Shown piece after piece: positions 8,839-16,228 of a stretch of DNA of 64,000 nt (the first letter of the stretch is position 1; the number at the start of each line of letters is the position of its first letter). Made by a program: the position numbers and the translations under genes. This stretch comes from Brenneria goodwinii (GTDB taxonomy: Bacteria; Pseudomonadota; Gammaproteobacteria; Enterobacterales; Enterobacteriaceae), in the NCBI RefSeq assembly GCF_002291445.1, contig NZ_CP014137.1:682001-746000 (forward strand), written 5' to 3'. The notes under the pieces are model-generated. The model worked only from the letters and a program-made list of their open reading frames with translations, was not told the origin of the DNA and made no database searches.

Positions 8839-9538
8839 ATTTCAGAATCGGTTAGTGGGAACGATCATTCTGGTTGCGCTGGGGGTCATTGTGCTGCCCG
8901 GCCTGTTGGACGGTAAGAAAAAACACTATGAAGACGAGTTTGCGGCAATCCCGCTGGTTCCTACGCAGGATGAAAGCAACGAAATGGATTCGCTGCCCGC
9001 GCTGAATCAATCTTTGCCCAGCCAGCCGCCGGAAGGCGCCGAAGCGGCAATGAAAGATAATGCCGCCGAATCCGATGCGGAAAATAGCGATGCAGGCGCT
9101 AAAGCGGAACGTTCCGCTCCCGCAACCAATGCGCCAGCGGTGACGCCGCCGCCCGTTGCCGTCGAGCGGCCGGTGCAAAAACCGGTTGAAGTCAAACCGC
9201 AGCCGAAACCGGAAGTTAAGCCCAAACCCGAACCTAAGCCGGAGCCGAAACCTGAGCCGAAACCGGAAACCAAACCGGCGGAACAGGCTCCTGTCGGACA
9301 GGCCTTCGTGGTGCAACTCGGCGCGCTGAAAAATGCGGATAAGGTTAATGAGATCGTCGCCAAGCTGCGTCTTTCCGGCTACCGGGCGTATACCGTCCCC
9401 ACGACGCCGGTTCAGGGACAGATTACCCGCATTTATGTCGGGCCGGATGCGTCGAGGCAGAAACTACAGGCCTCGCTGGCGGAACTTCACCAGATCAGCG
9501 GGCTAAACGGCCAGGTTAGATCGTATAGCGCGCGTTAG
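8828..9538 (+). CDS. dedD: DedD, SPOR-domain cell division protein
   Basis: Septal-ring protein that binds denuded peptidoglycan glycans at the division site. 236 residues from the ATG at 8828. That start gives MASKFQNRLVG as in E. coli, and GAGGGG lies just upstream; a start at 8795 would add an unrelated 11 residues. There is one N-terminal membrane segment (about residues 9-28), then a long periplasmic linker with a Lys-Pro/Glu-Pro ladder at about residues 123-150, then a C-terminal SPOR domain from about residue 157. The ladder is made of short imperfect DNA repeats and may vary in length between strains. Confidence 0.95.
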   Translation: MASKFQNRLVGTIILVALGVIVLPGLLDGKKKHYEDEFAAIPLVPTQDESNEMDSLPALNQSLPSQPPEGAEAAMKDNAAESDAENSDAGAKAERSAPATNAPAVTPPPVAVERPVQKPVEVKPQPKPEVKPKPEPKPEPKPEPKPETKPAEQAPVGQAFVVQLGALKNADKVNEIVAKLRLSGYRAYTVPTTPVQGQITRIYVGPDASRQKLQASLAELHQISGLNGQVRSYSAR

Positions 9539-9604
9539 GGGATTAACGCATCGGCGGGCTATTTTTGTTTGGTTCTCTATTAATAAAATCGGCGGAAATA
9601 CGCT

Positions 9605-9620
9605 ACGCAAACGTTTTCTT
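9605..9620 (+). promoter_or_regulatory. PurR operator upstream of cvpA-purF
   Basis: The 16-mer ACGCAAACGTTTTCTT agrees with the enterobacterial PurR box (ACGCAAACGTTTTCNT). A probable -10 hexamer TAGAAT follows at 9628-9633, so repressor bound here would cover the promoter. In E. coli the cvpA-purF operon is repressed by PurR with hypoxanthine or guanine through a site at this position. Confidence 0.85.
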
Positions 9621-9696
9621 TTTCTGTTAGAATGCGCCGCGAACAGGATGACGTGGCGACCTGACGGTTGGCATCGTTCATTGATTAGGATGACTC

Positions 9697-10188
9697 ATGA
9701 TTTGGGTTGATTACGTCATTATTGGCATCATCGGATTTTCGGCGCTGGTTAGCCTTATCCGGGGGTTTGTACGTGAAGCGTTGTCGCTGGTAACCTGGGG
9801 ATGTGCGTTTTTTATCGCCAGTCACTACTATGTTTACCTCGCTGTGTACTTCACCCGTTTTGATGACGAACTGGTACGTAACGGTATTGCTATTGCCATT
9901 CTGTTTATTGCGACATTGATTGTGGGTGCTATCGTCAACTATGTGATCGGTTCATTAGTTGAACGCACCGGGCTTTCAGGCACCGACCGCGTATTAGGCG
10001 TTTGTTTCGGTGCGCTGCGCGGTGTGCTGATTGTTTCTGCACTGCTATTCTTTCTGGATACCTTCACCGGTTTTTCACAGAGTGCTGACTGGAAGCAGTC
10101 CCAGTTAATACCGCAGTTCAGTTACATTATCAGGTGGTTTTTTGACTACCTGCAAAGCACGTCAAGTTTCTTGCCGCAGCATCTATAG
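9697..10188 (+). CDS. cvpA: CvpA, colicin V production family membrane protein
   Basis: Small inner-membrane protein of 163 residues with about four hydrophobic segments. It is required for colicin V production in E. coli and affects envelope stress tolerance, but its molecular activity is unknown. The N-terminus MIWVDYVIIGIIGFS matches the family. It is the first gene of the PurR-controlled cvpA-purF unit, with only 30 bp before purF. Confidence 0.94.
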   Translation: MIWVDYVIIGIIGFSALVSLIRGFVREALSLVTWGCAFFIASHYYVYLAVYFTRFDDELVRNGIAIAILFIATLIVGAIVNYVIGSLVERTGLSGTDRVLGVCFGALRGVLIVSALLFFLDTFTGFSQSADWKQSQLIPQFSYIIRWFFDYLQSTSSFLPQHL

Positions 10189-10218
10189 CTGCGGTAGCGC
10201 TGATGAGGAAAAGACACC

Positions 10219-11736
10219 ATGTGCGGTATTGTCGGTATCGCCGGTTTTACACCGGTCAACCAGTCGATTTATGACGCGTTAACGGTGTTGCAACACCGTG
10301 GGCAGGATGCCGCAGGCATCATCACCATTGATGCCTTAAACTGTTTTCGCCTGCGCAAGGCCAACGGCCTGGTGAAAGATGTGTTTGAAGCACGGCACAT
10401 GCAACGTTTACAAGGCAACATGGGCATTGGCCATGTGCGTTATCCCACTGCGGGCAGTTCCAGCGCTTCGGAAGCGCAGCCTTTCTATGTTAACTCACCG
10501 TTCGGCATCACGCTGGCGCATAACGGTAACCTGACCAACGCGCACGAACTGCGTAAAAAGCTGTTCGAGCAAGAGCGTCGTCATGTTAATACCACGTCGG
10601 ATTCTGAAATTTTATTGAATATTTTCGCCAGAGAACTGGATCGTTTTCAGCACTATCCGCTGGAAGCCGATAACATTTTTGCGGCGGTTGCTGCGACACA
10701 CCAGCAAATTCGCGGGGCTTATGCCTGTGTCAGTATGATTATCGGTCACGGGATGGTGGCTTTCCGCGATCCGAACGGTATTCGTCCTCTGGTTATCGGT
10801 AAACGCGATCTGGAAGATGGCCGCAGCGAATATATGGTGGCGTCGGAAAGCGTCGCGCTGGATACGCTGGGCTTTGAATTCCTGCGTGATGTGGCGCCGG
10901 GAGAAGCGATTTACATCACTGAGAAAGGGCAATTGTTCACCTGTCAGTGTGCCGAGAATCCGAAAAGCAATCCGTGCCTGTTCGAATATGTTTACTTCGC
11001 GCGCCCGGACTCTTTCATCGATAAAATTTCGGTGTACAGCGCACGCGTGCGGATGGGGCAGAAATTGGGTGAGAAGATCGCCCGCCAGTGGGAAGATCTC
11101 GACATTGATGTGGTGATCCCCATTCCTGAAACGTCCTGTGATATCGCGCTGGAAATCGCGCGCATTATTAACAGGCCATATCGCCAGGGCTTTGTGAAGA
11201 ACCGCTACGTAGGCCGTACCTTTATCATGCCGGGCCAGCAGGCTCGCCGCAAATCGGTACGCCGCAAGCTGAATGCTAACCGCGCCGAGTTCCGAGATAA
11301 AAACGTTCTGCTGGTCGATGACTCCATCGTCCGCGGTACGACCTCAGAGCAGATTGTGGAGATGGCGCGCGAAGCGGGAGCCAAGCGTGTCTATCTGGCC
11401 TCGGCCGCGCCGGAAATCCGCTTCCCCAACGTTTATGGCATTGATATGCCAAGCGCCAATGAACTGATTGCCCACGGCCGCGAAGTGGAAGAGATCCGGC
11501 AGCTTATTGGCGCAGACGCGCTAATCTTCCAGGATCTTGACGATCTGATCGCCGCCGCGCGTGAAGATAACCCGGATATCACTCAGTTTGAATGTTCGGT
11601 ATTCAACGGGGTGTATGTGACCAAAGACGTCGACCAGAGCTATCTGGACTATCTGGAAGTCCTGCGTAATGACGATGCGAAAGCGTTGCGTAGCCAGAGC
11701 GAAGTGGAAGATCTGGAGTTGCACAACGAAGGTTAA
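10219..11736 (+). CDS. purF: Amidophosphoribosyltransferase
   Basis: First committed enzyme of purine synthesis: glutamine plus PRPP gives 5-phosphoribosylamine; cytosolic. 505 residues. The sequence begins MCGIVGI, so Cys2 becomes the N-terminal nucleophile of the glutaminase domain after Met removal; there is no propeptide, as in E. coli. The phosphoribosyltransferase domain carries the PRPP loop VLLVDDSIVRGTT near residues 362-374. It is co-transcribed with cvpA and followed by a strong terminator. Confidence 0.98.
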   Translation: MCGIVGIAGFTPVNQSIYDALTVLQHRGQDAAGIITIDALNCFRLRKANGLVKDVFEARHMQRLQGNMGIGHVRYPTAGSSSASEAQPFYVNSPFGITLAHNGNLTNAHELRKKLFEQERRHVNTTSDSEILLNIFARELDRFQHYPLEADNIFAAVAATHQQIRGAYACVSMIIGHGMVAFRDPNGIRPLVIGKRDLEDGRSEYMVASESVALDTLGFEFLRDVAPGEAIYITEKGQLFTCQCAENPKSNPCLFEYVYFARPDSFIDKISVYSARVRMGQKLGEKIARQWEDLDIDVVIPIPETSCDIALEIARIINRPYRQGFVKNRYVGRTFIMPGQQARRKSVRRKLNANRAEFRDKNVLLVDDSIVRGTTSEQIVEMAREAGAKRVYLASAAPEIRFPNVYGIDMPSANELIAHGREVEEIRQLIGADALIFQDLDDLIAAAREDNPDITQFECSVFNGVYVTKDVDQSYLDYLEVLRNDDAKALRSQSEVEDLELHNEG

Positions 11737-11761
11737 GTCAAAGCCTTTTCGCGGTGTCACT

Positions 11762-11797
11762 AAAAGGGGAGTGCGCTTGGGCGCGCTCCCCTTTCTG
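11762..11797 (+). terminator. Terminator after purF
   Basis: Inverted repeat AAAGGGGAGTGCGC (11763-11776) and GCGCGCTCCCCTTT (11781-11794) with one mismatch and a TTGG loop, ending in a short T run. It lies 26 bp after the purF stop and fits a Rho-independent terminator. Confidence 0.8.
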
Positions 11798-11854
11798 TCA
11801 TTGAGTCATCTTCACGAAGGCGGGACTCTGCTTTTTGTGATGATGCTATATCAT

Positions 11855-11887
11855 TGGGTAGATTCCTGCTTTCGCAGAAATGACGAA
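11855..11887. repeat. Dispersed hairpin repeat, copy 2
   Basis: Diverged copy of the element at 3636-3668. The arms ATTCCTGC and GCAGAAAT (11862-11881) pair with one mismatch, and the flanks ATTGGG and GACGAAT are shared. It lies between the purF terminator and ubiX. Confidence 0.55.
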
Positions 11888-11937
11888 TGTCGATATGATG
11901 AAAGGGACTTACACATTGTCGGCCGGAGGCAGTATTG

Positions 11938-12507
11938 ATGAAGCGACTTATTATAGGTATTTCCGGCGCCAGCGGGGTGATTTATGGCGTTCGCCTGCTG
12001 CAGGTTCTACAGGCGGTTGACGGTATAGAAGCGCACTTGATTATGAGTCAGGCGGCCCGGCAGACGCTGTCTTTGGAAACGGATTTCAGCCTGCGCGATG
12101 TCCAGGCGCTGGCCGATGTGGTGCATGATACGCGTGATATTGCCGCCAGTATCTCTTCCGGTTCATTTAAAACCGCCGGCATGGTGATTCTGCCCTGCTC
12201 AATAAAAACCCTGTCGGCGATTGCCCACAGCTACAGCGACAACCTGCTGGCGCGCGCCGCCGATGTCGTGCTGAAAGAGCGCAGGCGACTGGTGCTCTGT
12301 GTGCGTGAAACGCCGCTGCATCTGGGGCATCTGCGAATAATGACCGCGGCTGCGGAGCTAGGCGCGATTATCATGCCGCCAGTGCCCGCTTTTTATCATC
12401 GCCCGCAAAGTGTGCAGGATATCGTCGATCAGACGGTGAACCGGGTTCTCGATCAGTTTGATATTACGCTGTCGGAAGATCTTTTCACTCGCTGGCAAGG
12501 CGCGTGA
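11938..12507 (+). CDS. ubiX: UbiX flavin prenyltransferase
   Basis: Makes prenylated FMN, the cofactor of the decarboxylase UbiD in ubiquinone synthesis; cytosolic dodecamer. 189 residues from the ATG at 11938, with GGAGG upstream; an adjacent TTG at 11935 is rejected because E. coli UbiX starts MKRLIVGISG in the same register. The FMN and prenyl-phosphate binding motifs ISGASGVIYG and SSGSFKTAGMVILPCSIKT are intact. Ubiquinone links it functionally to the nuo and hyb operons further on. Confidence 0.96.
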   Translation: MKRLIIGISGASGVIYGVRLLQVLQAVDGIEAHLIMSQAARQTLSLETDFSLRDVQALADVVHDTRDIAASISSGSFKTAGMVILPCSIKTLSAIAHSYSDNLLARAADVVLKERRRLVLCVRETPLHLGHLRIMTAAAELGAIIMPPVPAFYHRPQSVQDIVDQTVNRVLDQFDITLSEDLFTRWQGA

Positions 12508-12562
12508 ACGTTGCATGTTTTTTGCGCATTAGTTTTTAGCGCGCCAAGCTGTCAGATGCATC

Positions 12563-12584
12563 GCCCCATTTTGGGGCTTTTTTA
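12563..12584 (+). terminator. Terminator after ubiX
   Basis: Stem GCCCC (12563-12567) with GGGGC (12573-12577), extended by flanking A-T pairs, followed by a run of six T residues. This is a typical Rho-independent terminator 56 bp after the ubiX stop. Confidence 0.8.
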
Positions 12585-12590
12585 TGGTGA

Positions 12591-12628
12591 TGCACTACAT
12601 TGTTGCGTCGTCGCCCCTTTATGGTGCT
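12591..12628 (+). promoter_or_regulatory. Pair of candidate NtrC sites upstream of hisJ
   Basis: Two 17-mers resemble the NtrC consensus TGCACY-N5-GGTGCA. TGCACTACATTGTTGCG (12591-12607) matches about 10 of 12 defined positions and CGCCCCTTTATGGTGCT (12612-12628) about 9. Their centres are 21 bp apart, two helical turns, as in known NtrC enhancers. They lie about 200-220 bp before the predicted sigma-54 start. Inferred by eye only. Confidence 0.45.
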
Positions 12629-12794
12629 AATGAGATCCGTGCTTATTATTTTATGGCTTGTCTTTTTCTATTGAGAATCGGTTCCTGCCATTCCTTATGA
12701 GAAGTTAAGTCTAAAAATTATTGTTAATCATTGGATTAGGTGATTTTTAGCGTTATCCCCATTATGCCATTTTGTTAATGCGAATTTCTTATTA

Positions 12795-12810
12795 TGGCAT
12801 GAAAACTGCA
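12795..12810 (+). promoter_or_regulatory. Candidate sigma-54 promoter of hisJ
   Basis: TGGCATGAAAACTGCA matches the -24/-12 consensus TGGCACR-N4-TTGCW at all but two positions and keeps the invariant GG and GC exactly 10 bp apart. The predicted start is near 12821, giving a leader of about 108 nt. The homologous argT promoter of Salmonella is nitrogen-regulated through NtrC and sigma-54. The surrounding 12508-12928 gap holds no gene. Confidence 0.6.
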
Positions 12811-12928
12811 GGGCTCCTGAGTGGAAGAGCAGAGTAATTAATCACGTTAGCTGTTTTTAAAGCAATAAATCATCCAGATGTCGACAAATAATTTTTGACC
12901 TTCAATCACTCATTGGAAAGGTAGCAAT

Positions 12929-13708
12929 ATGAAAAAACTGATAAAAGTTTTGCCGCTGGCATTAATTTTGGCCGCAGGAAGCGCGATGGCTGACATTCCC
13001 AAGAACCTTAAATTGGGTACCGATCCCACTTACGCGCCGTTTGAATCTAAAAATGCCAGTGGTGAATTGATTGGGTTTGATATCGATCTGGCGAAAGAAC
13101 TGTGCAAACGTATCGAGACTCACTGCACTTTTGTCGAAAGTGACTTTGATGCGTTAATCCCGTCCCTGAAGGCTAAAAAAATCGATGCCATTATCTCTTC
13201 GCTCTCCATCACGGAAAAGCGTCAGCAGGAGATCGCCTTTACCGACAAACTTTACGCCGCTAATGCGCGACTGATCGCCAAAAAAGGCAGCAGCATCCAA
13301 CCGACGCTGGAATCTCTGGCCGGTAAACGCGTCGGCGTATTGCAGGGCACCACCCAGGAGTCCTACGCCAATGCGAACTGGCAGCCGAAAGGGGTGGATA
13401 TCGTCGCTTATCAAAACCAGGATCTGGTCTATGACGATTTGACCGCTGGCCGTATCGACGCGGCGTTCCAGGATGAAGTGGCGGCTAGCGAAGGCTTTTT
13501 GAAGTTGAATGTGGGCAAAGATTATGAATTCGCCGGGCCGGCGGTGAAAGACGACAAATATTTTGGCGTCGGTACCGGTATAGGGTTACGCAAAGAAGAC
13601 TCAGAATTGAAAGCCGCGCTGGATAAGGCATTTGCAGAAATGCGCGCAGATGGCACCTACGATACTTTTGCGAAGAAATATTTCGATTTTGACGTCTACG
13701 GCGGTTAA
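12929..13708 (+). CDS. hisJ: Histidine/lysine-arginine-ornithine ABC transporter periplasmic binding protein
   Basis: Periplasmic receptor that delivers histidine or basic amino acids to HisQMP. 259 residues with a Sec signal peptide ending around AGSAMA-DIP. The mature start LGTDPTYAPFE and the Cys pair in ELCKRIETHC (a disulfide in HisJ/ArgT) are present. Residues are mixed between the E. coli paralogues: TDPTYAPFESKN is HisJ-like while SDFDALIPSLKAKKIDAIISSLSIT is ArgT-like. E. coli has both argT and hisJ here, but this window has one gene, so ligand preference is open. It is preceded by a candidate sigma-54 promoter and separated from hisQ by 183 bp containing a hairpin. Confidence 0.92.
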   Translation: MKKLIKVLPLALILAAGSAMADIPKNLKLGTDPTYAPFESKNASGELIGFDIDLAKELCKRIETHCTFVESDFDALIPSLKAKKIDAIISSLSITEKRQQEIAFTDKLYAANARLIAKKGSSIQPTLESLAGKRVGVLQGTTQESYANANWQPKGVDIVAYQNQDLVYDDLTAGRIDAAFQDEVAASEGFLKLNVGKDYEFAGPAVKDDKYFGVGTGIGLRKEDSELKAALDKAFAEMRADGTYDTFAKKYFDFDVYGG

Positions 13709-13775
13709 TTAAATAGTTAAGGTTGGCAATGGGGTGTCGCTGCTGCTTTCATCCCGTTTCCTTGCTTTTGTCCCG

Positions 13776-13808
13776 GCGTTCAAAGATAGCGAAAATGTTT
13801 TTGAACGC
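13776..13808 (+). other. Intercistronic hairpin between hisJ and hisQ
   Basis: Perfect 9-bp inverted repeat GCGTTCAAA (13776-13784) and TTTGAACGC (13800-13808) with a 15-nt loop and no T run. Such structures between a binding-protein gene and its membrane-component genes often protect the upstream transcript from 3' decay, giving excess receptor over permease. That role is inferred here. Confidence 0.55.
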
Positions 13809-13891
13809 TGCTTGCGGCAACACATGGAAGATACGGTCAAAGAATCATATTTCGTTATCAACCCCTGGTTTACCTTAAACGGAAATAAGCA

Positions 13892-14581
13892 ATGTTCTAC
13901 GGCTATTCCCAATTAATTCTCGATGGTGCGGCAATGACGCTGAAGCTGGCGGTGAGTTCACTGTTGCTGGCGCTAGTCATTGGTCTGATTGGGGCTAGCG
14001 CGAAGCTCTCCCCCAATCGCCTGTTATCCGGCTGTTTCTCCTGCTATACCACGCTGATTCGCGGCGTTCCTGATTTGGTGCTGATGCTGCTGATTTTTTA
14101 TGGTTTGCAGATAACGCTGAATAGCGTAACGGAGATGCTGAATTTCAGACAGATTGATATCGATCCGCTTACGGCAGGCGTGATTACTCTGGGTTTTATC
14201 TATGGCGCCTATTTTACCGAAACGTTTCGCGGCGCCTATCTGGCCGTGTCGCGCGGTCAAATTGAGGCGGCCGTCGCATTTGGTTTTTCGCCAATGAAAG
14301 TCTTCCGCCGGATCCTGTTTCCCTCAATGATGCGCTTTGCCTTACCCGGCATTGGCAATAACTGGCAGGTGATTTTAAAAGCGACGGCTCTGGTGTCGTT
14401 ACTTGGCCTGAATGATGTGATTAAGGCAACGCAGCTTGCCGGTAAAGGCGCGCATGAGCCATTTTATTTCGCGCTGGTCGCCGGGGGCATGTATTTGATT
14501 TTTACCACCCTCTCCAATGGGGTTCTGTGGTGGCTGGAAAAACACTATTCGCAGGGAGTCAGAAAGGTAAGTTATGAGTGA
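13892..14581 (+). CDS. hisQ: Histidine ABC transporter permease HisQ
   Basis: One of two inner-membrane subunits of the HisQMP2 importer. 229 residues with about five membrane segments. The cytoplasmic EAA loop, which contacts the ATPase HisP, reads IEAAVAFGFSPMKVFRRILFP near residues 125-145. The central TLIRGVPDLVLMLLIFYG is highly conserved with E. coli HisQ. The last 8 bp overlap hisM, indicating coupled translation. Confidence 0.96.
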   Translation: MFYGYSQLILDGAAMTLKLAVSSLLLALVIGLIGASAKLSPNRLLSGCFSCYTTLIRGVPDLVLMLLIFYGLQITLNSVTEMLNFRQIDIDPLTAGVITLGFIYGAYFTETFRGAYLAVSRGQIEAAVAFGFSPMKVFRRILFPSMMRFALPGIGNNWQVILKATALVSLLGLNDVIKATQLAGKGAHEPFYFALVAGGMYLIFTTLSNGVLWWLEKHYSQGVRKVSYE

Positions 14582-15290
14582 GATCCTGCAACAATATTGG
14601 CAGCCCCTGCTGTGGAGCGATGGTTATCGCATGACCGGTCTGGCTATGACGATGTGGCTGCTGATTTCCTCCGTGGTGATTGGCGGCGCGCTGGCGATAC
14701 CGTTGGCGGTTGCCAGAGTCTCGCCGCGACGCCGGTTTAGTTTGCCGGTTTGGGTATTTACCTATGTTTTTCGCGGTACGCCGCTTTATGTTCAGCTATT
14801 GGTTTTTTATTCCGGGGTTTACAGTTTGGAAATCGTACGGGGAACCGATCTGTTGAATGCTTTTTTTCGCAGCGGTTTGAATTGCGCCGTTCTGGCGTTG
14901 GCGTTGAATACCTGCGCTTACACCACGGAAATTTTTGCCGGTGCGATCCGCTCCATTCCCTATGGCGAAATTGAAGCTGCACGGGCTTACGGTTTTTCGC
15001 GTTTTAAGCAGTATCGCTGCATTATTTTGCCGGGCGCGTTGCGTATTGCGTTGCCGGCCTATAGCAATGAGGTGATCCTGATGCTGCATTCGACCGCGCT
15101 GGCGTTTACCGTTACCGTGCCGGATATTCTGAAAATTGCCCGTGATATTAATGCCGCAACCTATCAACCGTTTTATGCGTTTGGCATTGCCGCCGTGATC
15201 TATCTGGTGATTTCTTTTGCGTTAATCGGCCTGTTCAAAAAAGCAGAACAGCGTTGGTTGCGTCATCTATCTCCCCGTTCATCCCACTAA
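14574..15290 (+). CDS. hisM: Histidine ABC transporter permease HisM
   Basis: Second inner-membrane subunit of the histidine/basic amino acid importer, pairing with HisQ. 238 residues with about five membrane segments. It has the EAA loop (IEAARAYGFSRFKQYRCIILP) and the family segment FRGTPLYVQLLVFYSGVY. The ATG lies within the end of hisQ, and GGTAAG is immediately upstream. hisP follows after 15 bp, so hisQ, hisM and hisP form one tight unit. Confidence 0.96.
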   Translation: MSEILQQYWQPLLWSDGYRMTGLAMTMWLLISSVVIGGALAIPLAVARVSPRRRFSLPVWVFTYVFRGTPLYVQLLVFYSGVYSLEIVRGTDLLNAFFRSGLNCAVLALALNTCAYTTEIFAGAIRSIPYGEIEAARAYGFSRFKQYRCIILPGALRIALPAYSNEVILMLHSTALAFTVTVPDILKIARDINAATYQPFYAFGIAAVIYLVISFALIGLFKKAEQRWLRHLSPRSSH

Positions 15291-15305
15291 ACGCAGGAAT
15301 AAAAC

Positions 15306-16079
15306 ATGTCGAATAATAAGCTGATGGTGACAGAACTGCGTAAGCGTTATGGACAGCTTGAGGTATTGAAAGGCATTTCGTTGCAGGCGAAAGCCGGGGA
15401 TGTGATTTCGATTATCGGTTCATCCGGTTCAGGCAAGAGCACGTTGCTGCGCTGTATTAATTTCCTGGAAAAGCCCTGTGAGGGGGCGATTTATGTCAAC
15501 GATCAGGAAATCCGCATGGTGCGCGATAATGACGGCCAGTTGAAGGTTTTTGATAAAAAGCAGCTTCAAATGTTGCGCACCCGGCTGACGATGGTATTTC
15601 AGCATTTCAATCTGTGGAGCTTCATGACCGCGCTGGAAAACGTGATGGAAGCGCCGGTTCAGGTGTTGGGGCTGAGTAAGGCGGAGGCGCGTGAGCGGGC
15701 GATTTTTTATCTGAATAAAGTCGGCATCACGGGTGACGCGCAGGATAAATATCCGGCTAACCTTTCAGGCGGACAGCAGCAGCGTGTGTCGATTGCCCGC
15801 GCCCTGGCCATGGAGCCGGAAGTGCTGCTGTTTGATGAACCCACGTCCGCGCTGGATCCTGAATTGGTGGGCGAGGTGCTGCGGATCATGCAGCAACTGG
15901 CTGAAGAGGGGAAAACGATGGTGGTGGTGACGCATGAAATGGAATTTGCGCGCCATGTTTCCAGCCATGTGATCTTTCTTCATCAGGGCGTAATTGAAGA
16001 AGAAGGACCGCCGAGCGCGCTGTTCGGTAGCCCTAAGAGCCCCCGCTTACAGCAGTTTCTTTCGGGTTCCCTGAAGTGA
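15306..16079 (+). CDS. hisP: Histidine ABC transporter ATP-binding protein HisP
   Basis: Cytoplasmic ATPase dimer that powers HisQM. 257 residues. Walker A is GSSGSGKST (near residues 39-47), the ABC signature is LSGGQQQRVSIARALA, Walker B is VLLFDEPTSALDPE and the switch His is in VVVTHEMEF. The insert around NDQEIRMVRDNDGQLKVFDKKQ is characteristic of HisP rather than other amino acid ATPases. It is the last gene of the his transport unit and convergent with yfcH. Confidence 0.97.
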   Translation: MSNNKLMVTELRKRYGQLEVLKGISLQAKAGDVISIIGSSGSGKSTLLRCINFLEKPCEGAIYVNDQEIRMVRDNDGQLKVFDKKQLQMLRTRLTMVFQHFNLWSFMTALENVMEAPVQVLGLSKAEARERAIFYLNKVGITGDAQDKYPANLSGGQQQRVSIARALAMEPEVLLFDEPTSALDPELVGEVLRIMQQLAEEGKTMVVVTHEMEFARHVSSHVIFLHQGVIEEEGPPSALFGSPKSPRLQQFLSGSLK

Positions 16080-16114
16080 ATGCCTCAGGCTGACATCCCC
16101 TCTTTCCCTGCGCC

Positions 16115-16134
16115 ATCCCCGCGCCGGCGGGGAT
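16115..16134 (+). terminator. Possible terminator after hisP
   Basis: Inverted repeat ATCCCCGC and GCGGGGAT around a GCCG loop, 35 bp after the hisP stop. The T tract that follows is weak (TTGCTTT), so it could also be a repeat-type hairpin. A second small inverted repeat, ACCAAG/CTTGGT, lies at 16187-16202. Confidence 0.5.
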
Positions 16135-16228
16135 TTGCTTTCAAGTAGCGGATTGATAGCAGGAACGACGGTTGGGATTCGGTATTACCAAGGCGACTTG
16201 GTCACAACCGTCTGAGGTTGATATTATG

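Noticed and set aside
11669..11938. 89-codon frame after purF
   Set aside because: Starts inside purF, runs through its terminator and the second repeat copy; no ribosome binding site.
13734..13916. 60-codon frame between hisJ and hisQ
   Set aside because: Covers the intercistronic hairpin and ends inside hisQ; no ribosome binding site or homology.
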